NCBI RefSeq assembly: GCF_000283155.1
Contig: NW_004454265.1
Coordinates: forward strand, 3,040,201 to 3,104,200
Direction: 5' to 3'
Source of the DNA: Ceratotherium simum simum
Lineage: Eukaryota; Chordata; Mammalia; Perissodactyla; Rhinocerotidae
DNA length: 64,000 bases
Below the pieces are notes generated by a model. It made no database searches, had not been told where the DNA came from, and worked only from the letters and a program-made list of their open reading frames with translations. Positions 55,255 through 64,000 of this stretch are shown piece by piece (positions within the stretch are counted from its first letter, which is position 1; each line of letters begins with the position of its first letter). Both the position numbers and the translations under genes were made by a program.

Positions 55255-55745
55255 AGCATGGCAGATTGCAATGACGGCTCTAATTCTTTGCTCCTTCCTA
55301 TAACTTTGCAGTGCTCTCCTGCTATGGGTAGTTGACCTGTCCCATCTCTTGACACTGGGCTCAGCTGTGTCACTTCCTTTGGCTAATGGGATGTTAGCAG
55401 ATTTGCAAGACCAGAGGTTTGAAATAGGGTTGTGCATTGGGGCTTGCTCTCTTGAACCTCTGGCACCATCTTAAGAATATGTCAGGGCCAGCATGCTGGG
55501 GGATGAGGGGCAATGGAGCAGGGCTGAGTGGTCCCAGTCTCCCCAGCCGAACCCAGCCTGGATCAGCCAACAGCCTGGCAACCCTCAGATGGGTGAGTAG
55601 GTCCAACCAAGATCAGCAAAGACTTCTAGCTACCCACCTCCCACACCCCCCTTGACCCCAGGTTCTTGGGGAATGAACACTTATTATATGGACCCTGAGG
55701 TTGGCGATTTGTTAAGAAATGCTATTGTGACAGTAGGTAACTGAC
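55255..55745 (+). mobile_element. MLT1-type LTR (MaLR)
   Basis: 'TTCCTTTGGCTAATGGGATG', 'CCAGCCGAACCCAGCCTGG' and the tail 'TGTTAAGAAATGCTATTGTG' with 'GACAGTAGGTAACTGAC' follow the MLT1 LTR plan. The 3' end is recognisable, the 5' end approximate. No internal retroviral region is attached. Confidence 0.65.
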
Positions 55746-56060
55746 ACATGTGTCTTGTAGCTCTTTCCATGTTGGCACATAAAGGCCTACCTCCTTTGTT
55801 TTAACTACTGCAAAATATTCCATTGTATGTAGGTTCCCTAATTTATTCAGTTCATTCTCTATTGACAGGTATATATGTTGTTTCCAGGTTTTCGCTAGCC
55901 AAACAACGCTACATAGGATATACGCAAACAGGTATCTTTGCATACTTGGCACGTTGATCCAAAGAACAAATTCCTGAAGGTAGAATTGCTAGGTCAAAGG
56001 ACAAGTGCATTTTAAATTTTGCTAGCTATTGTCATAAAACCTTGTTTCTAAAGTGTCTGT
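55746..56060 (-). repeat. L1 fragment, antisense, right part
   Basis: 'TACTGCAAAATATTCCATTGTATG' (in pieces), 'GAATTGCTAGGTCAAAGG' and 'TAGCTATTGTCATAAAACC' are antisense L1 3' text ('TGGATTGCTGGGTCAAAGG' in other copies). Confidence 0.8.
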
Positions 56061-56064
56061 GCCA

Positions 56065-56545
56065 GGTCTTGATTTTATTTTAAGGATGAGAAAGTCTTTC
56101 AGCCTCTTCTAGAGTAATGCGTCTTTGTGAAAGAATGTTATAGGAATTTGATATTTATTAACTTCTAAATTTTATTAACTTTAGCTTATGATGTTTTTTG
56201 CCTTCAAATTTTACAAAATATTGACTGTTGCTATCATTATTTATGTTTTGATATACAGAGCTTTTTCTTTTCTTTCTTTTTTTTTCATTTTTAAATACAA
56301 GAAGTTATATCCTCAAGGTCAGCCTTCGTTTGCTCAGTGTGTCTGGTCTGGGAAATTTGCGCAGAGGGCTGGAGCCCAAGGCTTCAGTCCCAGGACTTGG
56401 TGCTGGATGAAGGCTCAGGGGAAGGTGCTGGCGGAGCTCGGTGGCCGTCAACAGTGCAGCTCTCTTCATAAGAGTCTCGTCTCTTCTGTGTTAGGCAAGG
56501 GAAAGAACGAGGGCGTTGGAGTTCTCCCACATGCAGTTTGTATCA
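56065..56545. other. Unassigned sequence
   Basis: Crossed by a 176-codon plus frame (56188-56718) that lacks domains and runs into MIR; its N-terminal part is translated T-rich DNA that only mimics a membrane segment. Confidence 0.5.
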
Positions 56546-56549
56546 GGGT

Positions 56550-56630
56550 TTATCCTTTATGCACTGGGCAAATTTGGGCATGTTGCGTAAATTCGCGGAC
56601 CTCAGTTTCCTCACTAAGGAAACTTCATCA
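56550..56630 (+). repeat. MIR SINE fragment
   Basis: 'CTGGGCAAATTTGGGC' and 'CGGACCTCAGTTTCCTCAC' are MIR sense phrases. Confidence 0.7.
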
Positions 56631-56869
56631 AGAAGATGGTGACACATATATTCATCATTTTGTGAAATCTAGTCCACTTCTGGTATCTACTGCTGCCTGG
56701 GAACAAAGGAAAACATGAGGCAGCCACTGGGCAACTCACGGTGCAGGGATGAGGCGGCACGTTGGAATGCGGAGGGCACCACAAACCCGACCTGAGAGGC
56801 TAGCACGCCCCTCACCGGCCGGCAGACACTGAGGGTGGTCAGTCAATCGCTCTGCACTTTTTCTCCTCT

Positions 56870-56985
56870 GTTACAAATGGAAATATGGAAGCCACCTTGC
56901 AGGGCTGGTGTGAGGACTAGAGGTTCTGCGTGGGAGGCACCTCACACAGGGCTTGGCACACAGGAGGCACTCAATAGTGACACTT
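56870..56985 (+). repeat. MIR SINE fragment
   Basis: 'ACCTTGCAGGGCTGGTGTGAGG' (in pieces) and 'GGCTTGGCACACAGGAGGC' are the MIR 3' half; it may continue the fragment at 56550 after an insertion of ~240 unassigned bases. Confidence 0.75.
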
Positions 56986-56989
56986 AAGA

Positions 56990-57335
56990 CTTTTATTTGT
57001 GGGACTTTCATGCCTGTAAATGAGTGGTTGTTACTTTCCCTCACTGTTTTCTTCTACAGTATTTTATCTAATTTAGGGAGCACATTCCCCACATTTTCAC
57101 AGCTATGAAAATGGTATGCGGCTTCATATCAATGATATTCTGTAGGTGCCGTCAGCCAGGCTGCAGTCACAGCGTGATCGTCATTGCCCACACATTGGGA
57201 ACCTGGTGACAGGAGTGGAAACAAGAACCTCTCAAGTCTCAGTTCACAGGCATTTAAGGACCGTTTGAAGAAGGACTAAGATTCCCACCTATCGTCTGAA
57301 CACTGGTTGTTTCCACTAGTGCCGTTATCATTGCT
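56990..57335. other. Unassigned sequence
   Basis: No repeat or gene recognised. Confidence 0.5.
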
Positions 57336-57339
57336 GTCA

Positions 57340-57725
57340 GTTACACCCTGTTTTTGTTAAGCACCTAACAGGTGAAGGAATCTGGGCTGAGACCCAGAAA
57401 TGCGAAGCCCTGAGGGTCTTACAAGGTCACAAGGGAAATAGGGGGCACAGACATAAAACATAATTAACTGTAAGAGGCAGTCTGTGCCTGGTGCCAAGAA
57501 ATAGTGCAGACACTATATAAAAGCTTCAGGAGGCAAAGAAAAGAGAAATGGCTGGGAGAGTGAGGGTTCAGAGACGGCCTCACAAAAGAGGAAAATCATC
57601 CTGGGGCTTTAAAATGAGGAGACGATTTAGGGAAGAAGGGGGTCTTTCTAGCATGGGGGCTGGCTGGAACAAAGCAGTAGAGGAAAAACCCCGAAGGGCA
57701 TGAAAAAACATCGGGAATATCTCTA
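57340..57725 (-). repeat. L2 LINE, antisense, diverged
   Basis: 'GGCAGTCTGTGCCTGG', 'GTTCAGAGACGGCCTCAC', 'GAAGAAGGGGGTC' and 'CTGGAACAAAGCAGTAG' resemble antisense L2 order, weakly. Confidence 0.45.
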
Positions 57726-57727
57726 GG

Positions 57728-58365
57728 TTGAAGCATCAGGTAAGAGGAAGGGGGAAGTAGTATGGTAAATAAGAAAAGCCAGCAAGTTGGGTACAGGCTG
57801 GATGGTGACCTTAAAGCTGCATTTGTATGTCCCTCCTTACTTTTAATTTATAAGTTAATGATGTGAATGCTTGGGGATGATTGCCATTTAGGCCATTGAG
57901 AATAGGAGGGAAATTTCTTCTTCATGGATGATTTGATCTGATTGTTCAGAACTAGAAGAAGTCTCAAAAGACAATTTGTCCTGCTATCTGACTATTACTG
58001 GAAACAATGGCATAATTATCAACCACTCAAAAATAGAGATCATTGTTTTTGGCAGATGTCCTTTAAATGTAATTGGTTCAATTTGATAACCTCAGGAAGT
58101 GAGTTTGATTCATTTGGTTCCCCAGAAGCTTTACTGAGACATGTCTGTGGCCACAGTGGGCACTTGGCAACACTTACTTTGAAGATCACACAAGCACGTA
58201 TTATCCTGGCCATATGGTGTACAACTTAAGATATAAGCAATTATTTGTTTTTGTAGTAGATCCAGGCCATTTCTTAAGACAAGTGTGCCTGATGCCAAGA
58301 AAGGGAACTCATCAATCTAAGAAAGTCTCACCTCATTAAGGTCCCTCGATGTCCATCAAGAATGA
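57728..58365. other. Unassigned sequence
   Basis: No repeat family recognised; the plus frame 57942-58229 has no motif. Confidence 0.5.
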
Positions 58366-58369
58366 ACCT

Positions 58370-58645
58370 CGCCTTTTCAGTGAGACCTGAGATCTGGACC
58401 AATCTGTTGAAAGTTCCAACCTGCCCACCCTTCCCATGATAACCCTACAGTCTAGACCCCTTTCCCTGCTGTTTCTTTCTATACAATTTGTCACACTCTA
58501 ACATGCTATATCCTTGTTTACTAAGTTTACTGTTCATTGTACGTCTTCCCTGCTAGAATGTATGCTTCAAAAGGGCAGGGACTGTAGTCTGTTCTGTGTA
58601 TTCCTGTATCTTAGGGTCTAGAACAGTGCCTGAAGTCTCAAAACT
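58370..58645 (+). repeat. L2 LINE 3' region
   Basis: 'CGCCTTTTCAGTGAGACC', 'TAAGTTTACTGTTCATTG', 'CCTGCTAGAATGTATGCTTC', 'AAAAGGGCAGGGACTG' and 'GAACAGTGCCTG' are sense L2. Confidence 0.85.
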
Positions 58646-58647
58646 TC

Positions 58648-58940
58648 AACCATTTGAAGAACTGCTGCTTGGATGAGTCCTCTCCACGACAGGAAGCCTG
58701 GGGTGTTGTGGAGTGGACTGTCACACGCTTGGGGATCAGGTCCACATCTGATTCTGTGCCTTTGTTGTTCTTTATTCCCTGAATCTCTGACTTCATACTA
58801 TAAAAAAGGAGAACCATTAAAGTTAAAATAATTTTAAATATTAGTTGAGCTGTGACACGTGCATAGCAATGTGCCATGGGAAGTGTCTAACGATACCAGG
58901 GCAGGCCTTTTTGATTTAGAAAAACTGACAGAAGAGAACA
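58648..58940. other. Unassigned sequence
   Basis: Nothing recognised between the L2 and the ERE. Confidence 0.5.
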
Positions 58941-58953
58941 TGAGCACATTCTT

Positions 58954-59244
58954 TTTTTTGAGCGGAAGATCAGCCCTGAGCTAACATCCATGCTAATCCT
59001 CCTCTTTTTGCTGAGGAAGACCGGCTCTGAGCTAACATCTATTGCCAATCCCCCTCCGTTTTTTTCCCCAAAGCAGCAGTAGATAGTTGTATGTCATAGC
59101 TGCACATCCTTCTAGTTGCTGTATGTGGGACGCGGCCTCAGCATGGCCAGAGAAGCAGTGCGTCCGTGTGCGCCCGGGATCTGAACCCGGGCCACCAGCA
59201 GCGGAGCAGAGCACACTTACCCGCTAAGCCACGGGGCCGGCCCG
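58954..59244 (-). repeat. ERE SINE, long-middle subtype
   Basis: Minus copy with a perfect 13-base TSD TGAGCACATTCTT at 58941-58953 and 59245-59257. The middle 'GATAGTTGTATGTCATAGCTG' and 'CATCCTTCTAGTTGC' marks the same subtype as the copy at 1961. The head is complete ('CCACGGGGCCGGCCC'). Confidence 0.98.
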
Positions 59245-59477
59245 TGAGCACATTCTTATATCTCTCAGTTACAAAAATGACTCTGCCTATTGCTCTTAAC
59301 CACTGGAGTTTGGGATTAAGATCGTATATCCTGGCAAAATAGCCAAATTACATACACCAGTTCATTTACTGGATTCAGCTTTTACAAGGAATTCTCAAAG
59401 CACCACCACCTAGTCCAGTAATTAAATTCACACTGAGCCCACTGTGTGCTTTTCTCAAGCTCTTCAAGGACACTAGT

Positions 59478-59755
59478 TGGGGCCGGCCCGTGGCGCAAGT
59501 GGTTAAGTGTGCATGCTCCGCTGCGGCGGGCCGGGGTTCACCAGTTTGGATCCCTGGCGCATACTGACGTACTGCTTGGCAAGCCATGATGTGTTGGCAT
59601 CACATATAAAGTGGAGGAAGATGGGCATGGGTGTTAGCCCAGGACCAGTCTTCCTCAGCAAACAAAGAAGAGGATTGGCAGATGTTAGCTCAGGGTTGAT
59701 CTCTTCACAAAAAAATAAATAAATAAATAAATAAAAGATATTATTAAAAAAAAAA
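59478..59755 (+). repeat. ERE SINE, ATATAAAGTGG subtype
   Basis: Plus copy with a perfect 12-base TSD AAGGACACTAGT at 59466-59477 and 59756-59767. Head GGGGCCGGCCCGTGGCGCAA with A box and 'GGCGGGCCGGGGTTC', then 'CACATATAAAGTGGAGG' and a tail containing (AAAT)n and A12. Among the best-preserved copies, so probably among the youngest. Confidence 0.98.
59708..59755. repeat. (AAAT)n and poly(A) tail of ERE
   Basis: Five AAAT units and a terminal A12 run. Confidence 0.95.
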
Positions 59756-59769
59756 AAGGACACTAGTAA

Positions 59770-60305
59770 ATCATTGTGCAATTTTATCAGCACTGTGACA
59801 CTCAGAGAAGAGAGGCTTGTGACGGAAAGTAAGTTAAATGAAGACAAAATTTTCCAACGCTACCTGTCTTCTGAGAGTGAATGCCATATATTTAGATGAG
59901 AATTGTAGTATATTTTGTTATTCAGTTGCTGAATGTAAACTCTAAGGGTTATTTTCAGCTTCTTCTCCGTATGTAAAGACATTCTACACACCTCTTCTCA
60001 GTCATGGTTCTCTATCTGGCACGTGTGGATAGTAATACAGCAAGCAAAAAGCTGAAGGCGCCTTGTTCTATTTCATCTTTGGATTGCTAGGTCGGGAATG
60101 GAAAGAGAGGGAGCATGCACCTTTTTATCCTCTGACTTAGGTTTTTTGGAAAACTCCTCTACTTTTGCAAAAAATCTCTCAGTTTATATTATTCTTCCAA
60201 ATACATCTAGCAAATGCTTTGCTATGCTAAGCAAGTTCCAGGCCAGAAATAAGGGACAGCCGGCACCTTGAGATCCAACGAACCTAATACAAGTGGATTA
60301 ATTAG
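59770..60305. other. Unassigned sequence
   Basis: No repeat or gene recognised. Confidence 0.5.
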
Positions 60306-60307
60306 TA

Positions 60308-60862
60308 TTATTCTTTTTAAAATCTTTTATTGAAGTTTGTTATTTAAAAAGTGCTTAAGCTTACAGCTCAATGAATTTTCACAACCTGAACACACCTGTG
60401 TAACAACACCCAGATCTAGAAACAGGACATTGTCAGAAGCTCAGAAGAACCCCCTTGAGATCCTGTCAAATCACTACTCATCTCCCAAGGGTAACCACTG
60501 TCTTGACTAAGAACTGTATAGATTATTTCTCTCTGCTTTTTTGTTCTTTATATAAATGGAATCATGCAGTATGTATTCTTTTGTGTTGGCTTCTTTCGAT
60601 TTTTTTTATGTTGGTGATAGATATTTTTTCATTGGATTTAGTTATAGATCATTCATTCTCATTGCTGTGTAGTAGTCCACTGTGTGAATACACCACAATT
60701 TATTTACCATTTCAACTCTTGATGGGAATTTGGACAGTTTCCAGCATGAAGCTGTTGCAAATAATGCTGCCATGAACATTCTAGTGCATGGACTTATGGT
60801 GGAAGTATGTAGACATTTGTTAGTCATATGCCTAGGAGTGGAGTTTCAGGTTCCAATACTCT
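60308..60862 (-). repeat. Old L1 3' region, antisense
   Basis: 'TCAATGAATTTTCACAACC', 'TGTGTAACAACACCCAG', 'ATATAAATGGAATCATGCAG', 'TGTGTAGTAGTCCACTG', 'GTGAATACACCACAATTTATT' (pieces) and 'GAACATTCTAGTGCATGG' are antisense L1 in correct order. Confidence 0.85.
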
Positions 60863-60864
60863 TC

Positions 60865-61235
60865 TATAAGTGAAATATTTGTTCTCTGAAAAGGAAAATA
60901 TACACATGAATCAAGGAGAAAAGAACATGTGATAGCAATAGAATCCAGTGATAGCCATAAACTATTGATGATTTCATAAGAGGACTATAAAACAGCCTCC
61001 AGGGCTCTCCTCTTCTGGGACCATGAAGAATGCAATTACATGTCCTCAACACCTTTCCTGATCTCACCCACAGAGGGGTGGGGTGCGGTATAAATAATCC
61101 CATCACCACAAAAACCCACAGAGAACTTTGCTCTCCAAAATCAAGGCATCTAAGGGATAAATTAGACCATTGCTTCTCATTGTAAGGAATTATCCTATTT
61201 GTATCTGCCAAAGAGGGCAGGGAACCATAATTAAA
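60865..61235. other. Unassigned sequence
   Basis: A minus frame of 125 codons (60864-61241) spans the interval without a recognisable domain; no repeat family seen. Confidence 0.45.
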
Positions 61236-61237
61236 AT

Positions 61238-61385
61238 TCACACTTGTATATCACTCTCCATCTGCAAAGTACTTTCTAGATATGAGCTAATTAATCCTCC
61301 ACCTCTCTCCTCCCGCTCTCCCCACCCTATTCCCCACCATGAGGCAGGTGACATCTCCATATTATGTTGCTCATTTGCAAAAAGA
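61238..61385 (-). repeat. MIR SINE, antisense
   Basis: 'CTGCAAAGTACTTTCTAG', 'GAGCTAATTAATCCTCC', 'CCACCATGAGGCAGG' and 'GACATCTCCATATTATG' are antisense MIR 3' text. Confidence 0.7.
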
Positions 61386-61389
61386 TAAA

Positions 61390-62695
61390 CACAAGAATAA
61401 GTTACACCGTTTCCTTGATGAGGTCCAGGAGTGTTAAATAAATACTTTGCTGCCTGGGGCCTTTGTGAAATAAAATTACCAGATACTTGAAGCCTGGAGA
61501 TCTAAATTGCATAAATAAAGCCTCCGAGGAATTTTTGTTACACATGACAGGAAAGATGGATTTATCGTCAGGTTTGTTTACTAAACTGTCACAGTGGGTG
61601 CTCATGAATCTCAATGGTGCTATAGCTCCTGGGAAAACCAAGTAAGAGCCCTAAGAAGGAAAGATCGCTAAGCATTTTCCAACATGGGACCGTGAAAGGC
61701 TGGTAAGGTGGTTGTTCGGGGTTTGTTTGTTTCTTTCCCAATCCGAAGAGAAAAATTTTTTAATTGGTTAGAAAAGAGGGCATGCATGAAATAACACTTA
61801 AATTTGTAAATATAGAGAAAACAAAGTGATGTCTATTTTTTCACGTTTGTGATTAGAAATGAGCATTTTGTTATAAATTTTTTGTCTTAAAAAATAAGAA
61901 TATTCCATGTAAGTTCTAGTTGTCTATATCCAGATAGTAACCACTAATCAAATTCAAGTTATCATTTTCTAGTGGGAAAAAGCCTAGGCCTGTGGAAATT
62001 TTCTGTTATTTTATATTGATGATTTATAAAAATGGAGTAATCTACTCTAATTTTAGAATCAACCTACATTTGTAAAACTGGGAGCCAGGAAAGTAATCAG
62101 AACTAGTGATTATACCAGACAAAAAAGAATTCTTCTGGAGGCTGCATTCTCCTCTGGTTCTATGTGCACTGCCTGCTCTGGTTCCCAGGCCTTCCTTGTG
62201 CATATTGAGGGCTCTGTAGGCTCCTTAGGACACTGGATAGAAAAAAAATAAGGAGGAGAAATGAACAGTTATTAGGTTTGATAAGTTTGTTCAAAAGAGA
62301 AATTCAGATACTTAATATCTGGTTTTTTTTCTATCCATCTTAGCACTGCTGGGGTGAAAGCCCCATATCAGAAACTACCACAGAAGAATAAAACGGAGCA
62401 CTGCCCTCAGGGAATTCCTATAGAGTGGCGGGGATACATCAAGTAGGCATGTGTCTAAATGATATACTGGACCAAGAGAATGGTCTTCTGCAATGGAGAG
62501 GACAAAGCTGCCAGAAGGGCCCTGCCCCTGTCCCCCACAATGTATAGAAATGTCCCCAAATAACAACACATCTAACGGAAATAAAGAGCAGTGCTCCAAG
62601 CAAGCAAAGGATATCTCGAGATTCCAGAAATGAAGAGAGAATTCAAGGCTAGAACAGTAGGTGGGAGTTGAAGCCAAAGTTCCAAGGAGGGGACT
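61390..62695. other. Unassigned sequence
   Basis: No repeat family or gene recognised; minus frames 61402-61641 and 62375-62677 have no motif. Confidence 0.45.
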
Positions 62696-62699
62696 CTAC

Positions 62700-63300
62700 C
62701 ACAGGGCCAGGACTTTTAAGACTAATTTGACGTATATGTTGAGCATCTCCTGTGGGGAGGTTTTGAATGAGAGTTTGAGGAATAGAGCATCGAATTCAGA
62801 GAGGAACACAGAGCAAAACAGCATGAGGAAAAGAACCACTGAAGGAGATGTGAGACGACTAGTAGTGAAATGGGCGATGGCACGGGCAGGACAGAGCAGC
62901 CCTGGAACAAGGAGCTGCCACCAAAGGCGATGGGCGACGAAGTCTGAGGGGCTGCTGGGTTTGACAGTTAGAAGCTTTGGTGATGCCTGGGAGAGTGGTT
63001 TCAGCGTGTTTGGTGAGGGGTAGAGTTCAACAGGGAATGGGCTGTGAAGGAGCAGAGGCACCTGAGGAGGAAGGGGAGGAGGAGGGGGGGGAAACAGGCA
63101 GAAGAATGACAGGGAAGCCGGACGGAATAAAGAGCTTCATTTGTCGGTGGTTGTTTTGTTGTTTTAGGATAAAGATGCTTTATATGCTTGCAGGCAAGAA
63201 GTCGTAGAGAGAGAGACATGGAAATGCAAATGGCAGTAATAGATGTAGCAAAAACCAGGAGGAGGCAGGAAAGATTAGACTCAAAAGTAGGTGGAGGAAT
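62700..63300 (-). repeat. L2 LINE, antisense
   Basis: 'GAGAGTGGTTTCAGCGTG', 'GGTAGAGTTCAACAGGG' and 'GAATGGGCTGTGAAGG' resemble the antisense L2 region that in other copies reads 'GAGAGCAGTTTCAGTGGAGTGG'. The overlapping frames on both strands (62661-63306) are not genes. A G-rich run at 63066-63090 could form a G-quadruplex. Confidence 0.5.
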
Positions 63301-63452
63301 TAACACTGGGAAAGGGTAGGTAGAAGCAGTGACGTTTTCTTTAGCATTTCAAGATATCTCGTTCTCTTCGGGCATTACTGCTGCTGATGGGAAGTCTGCT
63401 ATCAGTCCGATGTCATTCCTTTGTAGGTCATCTACCTTTCTATTCCAGCAGT

Positions 63453-64000
63453 ATGTTAATTATCTGTTTTTGCATAACAAATTATTCTAAAACATCGTAG
63501 CTTAAAACAATAAACATTTGCTATCTCACACAGTCTCTGTGGGTCAGGAACCTAGGAGTAGCTTGGCTGAGTGGTTCCAACTCAGGGTCTCCATGAGGTA
63601 GTGATCAGTGTGTTAGCCAGGACTGAAGGCTCACCTGGGGCTGGGGGACCCCCCCTGCAAATGGCTTACTCTCATGCCTGGTAACTTAGTGCTGGTTGTT
63701 CGCAGGAAACATAGGAACGCCACACGGACTTCTTCATAGGCTACTCAAATGCCCTCACAACATGGCAGCTGGCCCCTCAGAGCAGGTGATCCAGGAGGGA
63801 GAACAACTGAGAGAGAACAAGGAGGAAGTCACATATCCTTCAATGACCTAGACTTGGAAGTCACACATCTTCATGTTACCACATTCTGTTTGTTAGAAGT
63901 GAGTCCCTAAGTAGAGCCCACACTCAAGGGGTAGGAATTGGGCTCTACCTTTTGAGGAGAGGACTGTCAAAGAATTTGTGGACATCTTTTTTTTTCGTGG
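63453..64000 (+). repeat. Ancient LTR-like repeat, truncated by window end
   Basis: 'TTATCTGTTTTTGCATAAC', 'CGTAGCTTAAAACAATAAAC', 'TCTGTGGGTCAGGAACC', 'CCCTCACAACATGGCAGCTGG' (in pieces), 'AGCCCACACTCAAGG' and 'GTCAAAGAATTTGTGGACAT' are in the exact order of a mammal-wide LTR-like repeat. The end lies beyond the window. Confidence 0.75.

Noticed and set aside
56188..56718. 176-codon plus-strand frame with an apparent N-terminal membrane segment
   Set aside because: The hydrophobic start is translated T-rich DNA, and the rest runs through unassigned text into a MIR.
59478..59560. tRNA gene candidates at ERE heads (A and B box motifs)
   Set aside because: The boxes belong to tRNA-derived SINEs; no complete cloverleaf with an acceptor stem is present in any copy.
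1..64000. Operon, phage, defence or biosynthetic cluster
   Set aside because: Base composition, SINE/LINE content and lack of long frames show mammalian non-coding DNA; no such system is present.

Overview
This window is mammalian nuclear DNA with no intact protein-coding gene. The lineage marker is a tRNA-derived SINE present in ten copies, with a head like GGGGCCGGCCCGGTGGC, the phrase 'ATATAAAGTGGAGGAAGATGGGCAC' in pieces, and an A-rich tail. This is the equine repetitive element (ERE) family, so the source is a perissodactyl, most likely an equid. Ancient mammal-wide repeats (MIR, L2, old L1, MER1-like hAT elements, Tigger, MLT1-type LTRs) make up most of the remaining recognisable sequence. 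No repeat-library search was possible: family calls rest on recognised consensus phrases, and outer edges are approximate unless a target-site duplication (TSD) is quoted.

Layout. 1-9.9 kb: an L1 3' end with a (GAAA)n tail, an ERE, several MIRs, a hairpin MITE, an antisense L1 piece and long unassigned stretches. 10-15 kb: two antisense L2 copies, a polypyrimidine/polypurine hairpin and an ERE. 17-21 kb: a 5'-truncated L1 of about 3 kb with a decayed ORF2, preceded by an isolated ~75-bp piece of the same ORF2 region. 22-26 kb: two L2 copies meeting tail to tail, a MER1-like hAT element, another MITE inside an L2, and an unidentified coding-like stretch. 28-34 kb: an exon-like ORF, three EREs, a mosaic SINE with a tRNA-like head and an RTE-like tail, an 18-bp minisatellite and an L2. 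35-38 kb: a second hAT element and an old L1 split by an ERE. 40-45 kb: L2 copies, then three LTR-like blocks in a row. 49.6-52.9 kb: a nearly complete Tigger (pogo-type) DNA transposon with both ends, nested in a MIR and itself interrupted by an ERE. 53-56 kb: a solo LTR inside an L2, and an antisense L1 split by an MLT1-type LTR. 58-60 kb: two EREs in inverted orientation 233 bp apart. 60-64 kb: antisense L1, MIR, L2 and an LTR-like repeat running off the end.

Nothing here works as an operon, defence system or gene pathway. The proteins that can be read are relics of L1 reverse transcriptase and a Tigger transposase. The two candidates for host-derived coding sequence are an exon-like ORF at 28305-28418 and a coding-like block at 25700-26220; I could not identify either. 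The most informative structures are the dated nests (MIR, then Tigger, then ERE; L2, then LTR; L1, then MLT1), the mosaic SINE, and the short L1 fragment that duplicates part of the nearby L1.
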